From contig JACQRE010000174.1 in assembly GCA_016206585.1 (NCBI GenBank), forward strand, positions 1 to 14,496: a DNA stretch of 14,496 bases. Reading direction: 5' to 3'. The position numbers and the translations under genes were made by a program. This document shows positions 13,779 to 14,496 of this stretch, in pieces. The notes under the pieces were generated by a model, which was given only the letters and a program-made list of their open reading frames with translations, was not told where the DNA came from and searched no databases. The stretch is from Candidatus Omnitrophota bacterium (GTDB lineage Bacteria; Omnitrophota; Gorgyraeia; Aquiviventales; Aquiviventaceae). Numbering within the stretch: the stretch's first letter is position 1; every line of letters begins with the position of its first letter.

Positions 13779-14496
13779 ATGGAGCGACTGTTCACCGTCA
13801 TGGCCGATCCCAGCTTCACCGTGTGGGAGCAAACCGCGCTGTGGAGCGTGCTCGGCATCGCGATCCTGGGGCTGCTCTACGCGGTCTTCCTGGCCGCGCA
13901 GATCCTCACATACGACCAGGGGACCGACACGATGCAGCGGATCAGCACCGCCATCCGCGTCGGCGCCAACGCCTACCTCAACCGGCAGTTTCGGGCGATC
14001 CTCCTCCTGATCCTCATCCTGACCGCGGTCCTGTACTTCACCGCGGGGGAGCAGTCGATCAAGATCGGGCGCGCCTGCGCCTTCCTGATGGGCTCAATCT
14101 TCTCCGCCGCCGTCGGGTTCATCGGGATGAACCTGGCGGTGCAGGGCAACGTCCGCGTGGCGGCCGCCTCGCGCACGAGCTTCGCGGAGGCGCTCAAGAT
14201 CGCCTACCGCACCGGCACGGTCACCGGCATGCTCACCGACGGGTTGGGGCTGCTCGGCGGCACGCTGATCTTCATGGTGTATGGGGAGCGGGCGTATGAG
14301 GTGCTGCTCGGCTTCGGCTTCGGGGGCACGCTGCTCGCCCTCTTCATGCGCGTCGGCGGCGGCATCTACACGAAGGCGGCCGACGTGGGGGCGGACCTCG
14401 TCGGCAAGCTGGAGAAGAACATCCCGGAGGACGATGCCCGCAACGCCGCCACCATCGCCGACAACGTCGGCGACAACGTCGGCGACTGCGCCGGGA
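13779..14496 (+). CDS. hppA: Membrane-bound proton/sodium-pumping pyrophosphatase, N-terminal part
   Basis: The first 239 residues of a membrane pyrophosphatase, which splits PPi to two phosphates and pumps H+ or Na+ across the membrane; the frame runs off the window. Helices are predicted at about 20-42, 72-90, 98-120 and 150-190. The active-site block GGGIYTKAADVGADLVGK (193-210), then IPEDDARN (215-222) and ATIADNVGDNVGDCAG (224-239), carries the Asp and Lys ligands for Mg-PPi. The ATG at 13779 is 13 bases after AGGAG (13761-13765), a little long; an ATG at 13800 is a possible alternative. The residue that decides K+ dependence lies beyond the window, so the ion and K+ class cannot be told. 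It lies 16 bases after the DUF502 gene and adds phosphate release from PPi to this cluster. Confidence 0.96.
   Translation, partial: MERLFTVMADPSFTVWEQTALWSVLGIAILGLLYAVFLAAQILTYDQGTDTMQRISTAIRVGANAYLNRQFRAILLLILILTAVLYFTAGEQSIKIGRACAFLMGSIFSAAVGFIGMNLAVQGNVRVAAASRTSFAEALKIAYRTGTVTGMLTDGLGLLGGTLIFMVYGERAYEVLLGFGFGGTLLALFMRVGGGIYTKAADVGADLVGKLEKNIPEDDARNAATIADNVGDNVGDCAG

Overview
The window is GC-rich, densely coded on the + strand only, and comes from a Gram-negative (diderm) bacterium: it encodes an outer-membrane porin ending in Phe and a periplasmic phosphate-binding protein, both with signal peptides. The lineage cannot be fixed from the sequence. The gene style fits an uncultured environmental phylum as well as any named group, so I make no firm call.

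Layout: the 3' part of an aconitase gene (2-1051) is followed almost without a gap by a PhoB-type response regulator (1053-1748) and a PhoR-type histidine kinase without membrane segments (1729-2889). A short intergenic region (2890-2991) carries a likely PhoB-binding array. It starts a tight operon: phosphate-related porin (2992-4299), pstS (4321-5184), pstC (5197-6066), pstA (6066-6929) and two different pstB genes (6923-7693, 7690-8448). After a repeat-filled gap come phoU1 (8568-9260), a SixA-type phosphohistidine phosphatase (9273-9782), a heptamer repeat array, a Ppx/GppA-family protein (9856-10911), two thymidylate-kinase-like genes (10908-11672, 11587-12342) and phoU2 (12348-13013). 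After a second repeat-bearing gap come a DUF502 membrane protein (13106-13762) and the start of a membrane pyrophosphatase (13779 to the window end).

The theme from 1053 onward is phosphate: sensing (PhoB/PhoR/PhoU), outer-membrane passage, high-affinity import (PstSCAB), and handling of polyphosphate, nucleotide phosphates and pyrophosphate. The most striking point is the pair of PstB ATPases. PstB1 has lost the Q-loop Gln and the H-switch His but keeps LSGGQ. PstB2 keeps Q and H but has a broken signature (LSLEQ). In a PstB1/PstB2 heterodimer these changes fall together, giving one consensus and one degenerate ATP site, an arrangement best known from heterodimeric ABC exporters. The Ppx homologue lacks two conserved acidic residues, and the two thymidylate-kinase-like proteins lack typical dTMP-kinase motifs, with a Lys-to-Arg change in the P-loop of the second. 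Together these suggest a phosphate-homeostasis locus in which duplicated or altered paralogues (PstB, PhoU, TMK-like) may work as unequal pairs.
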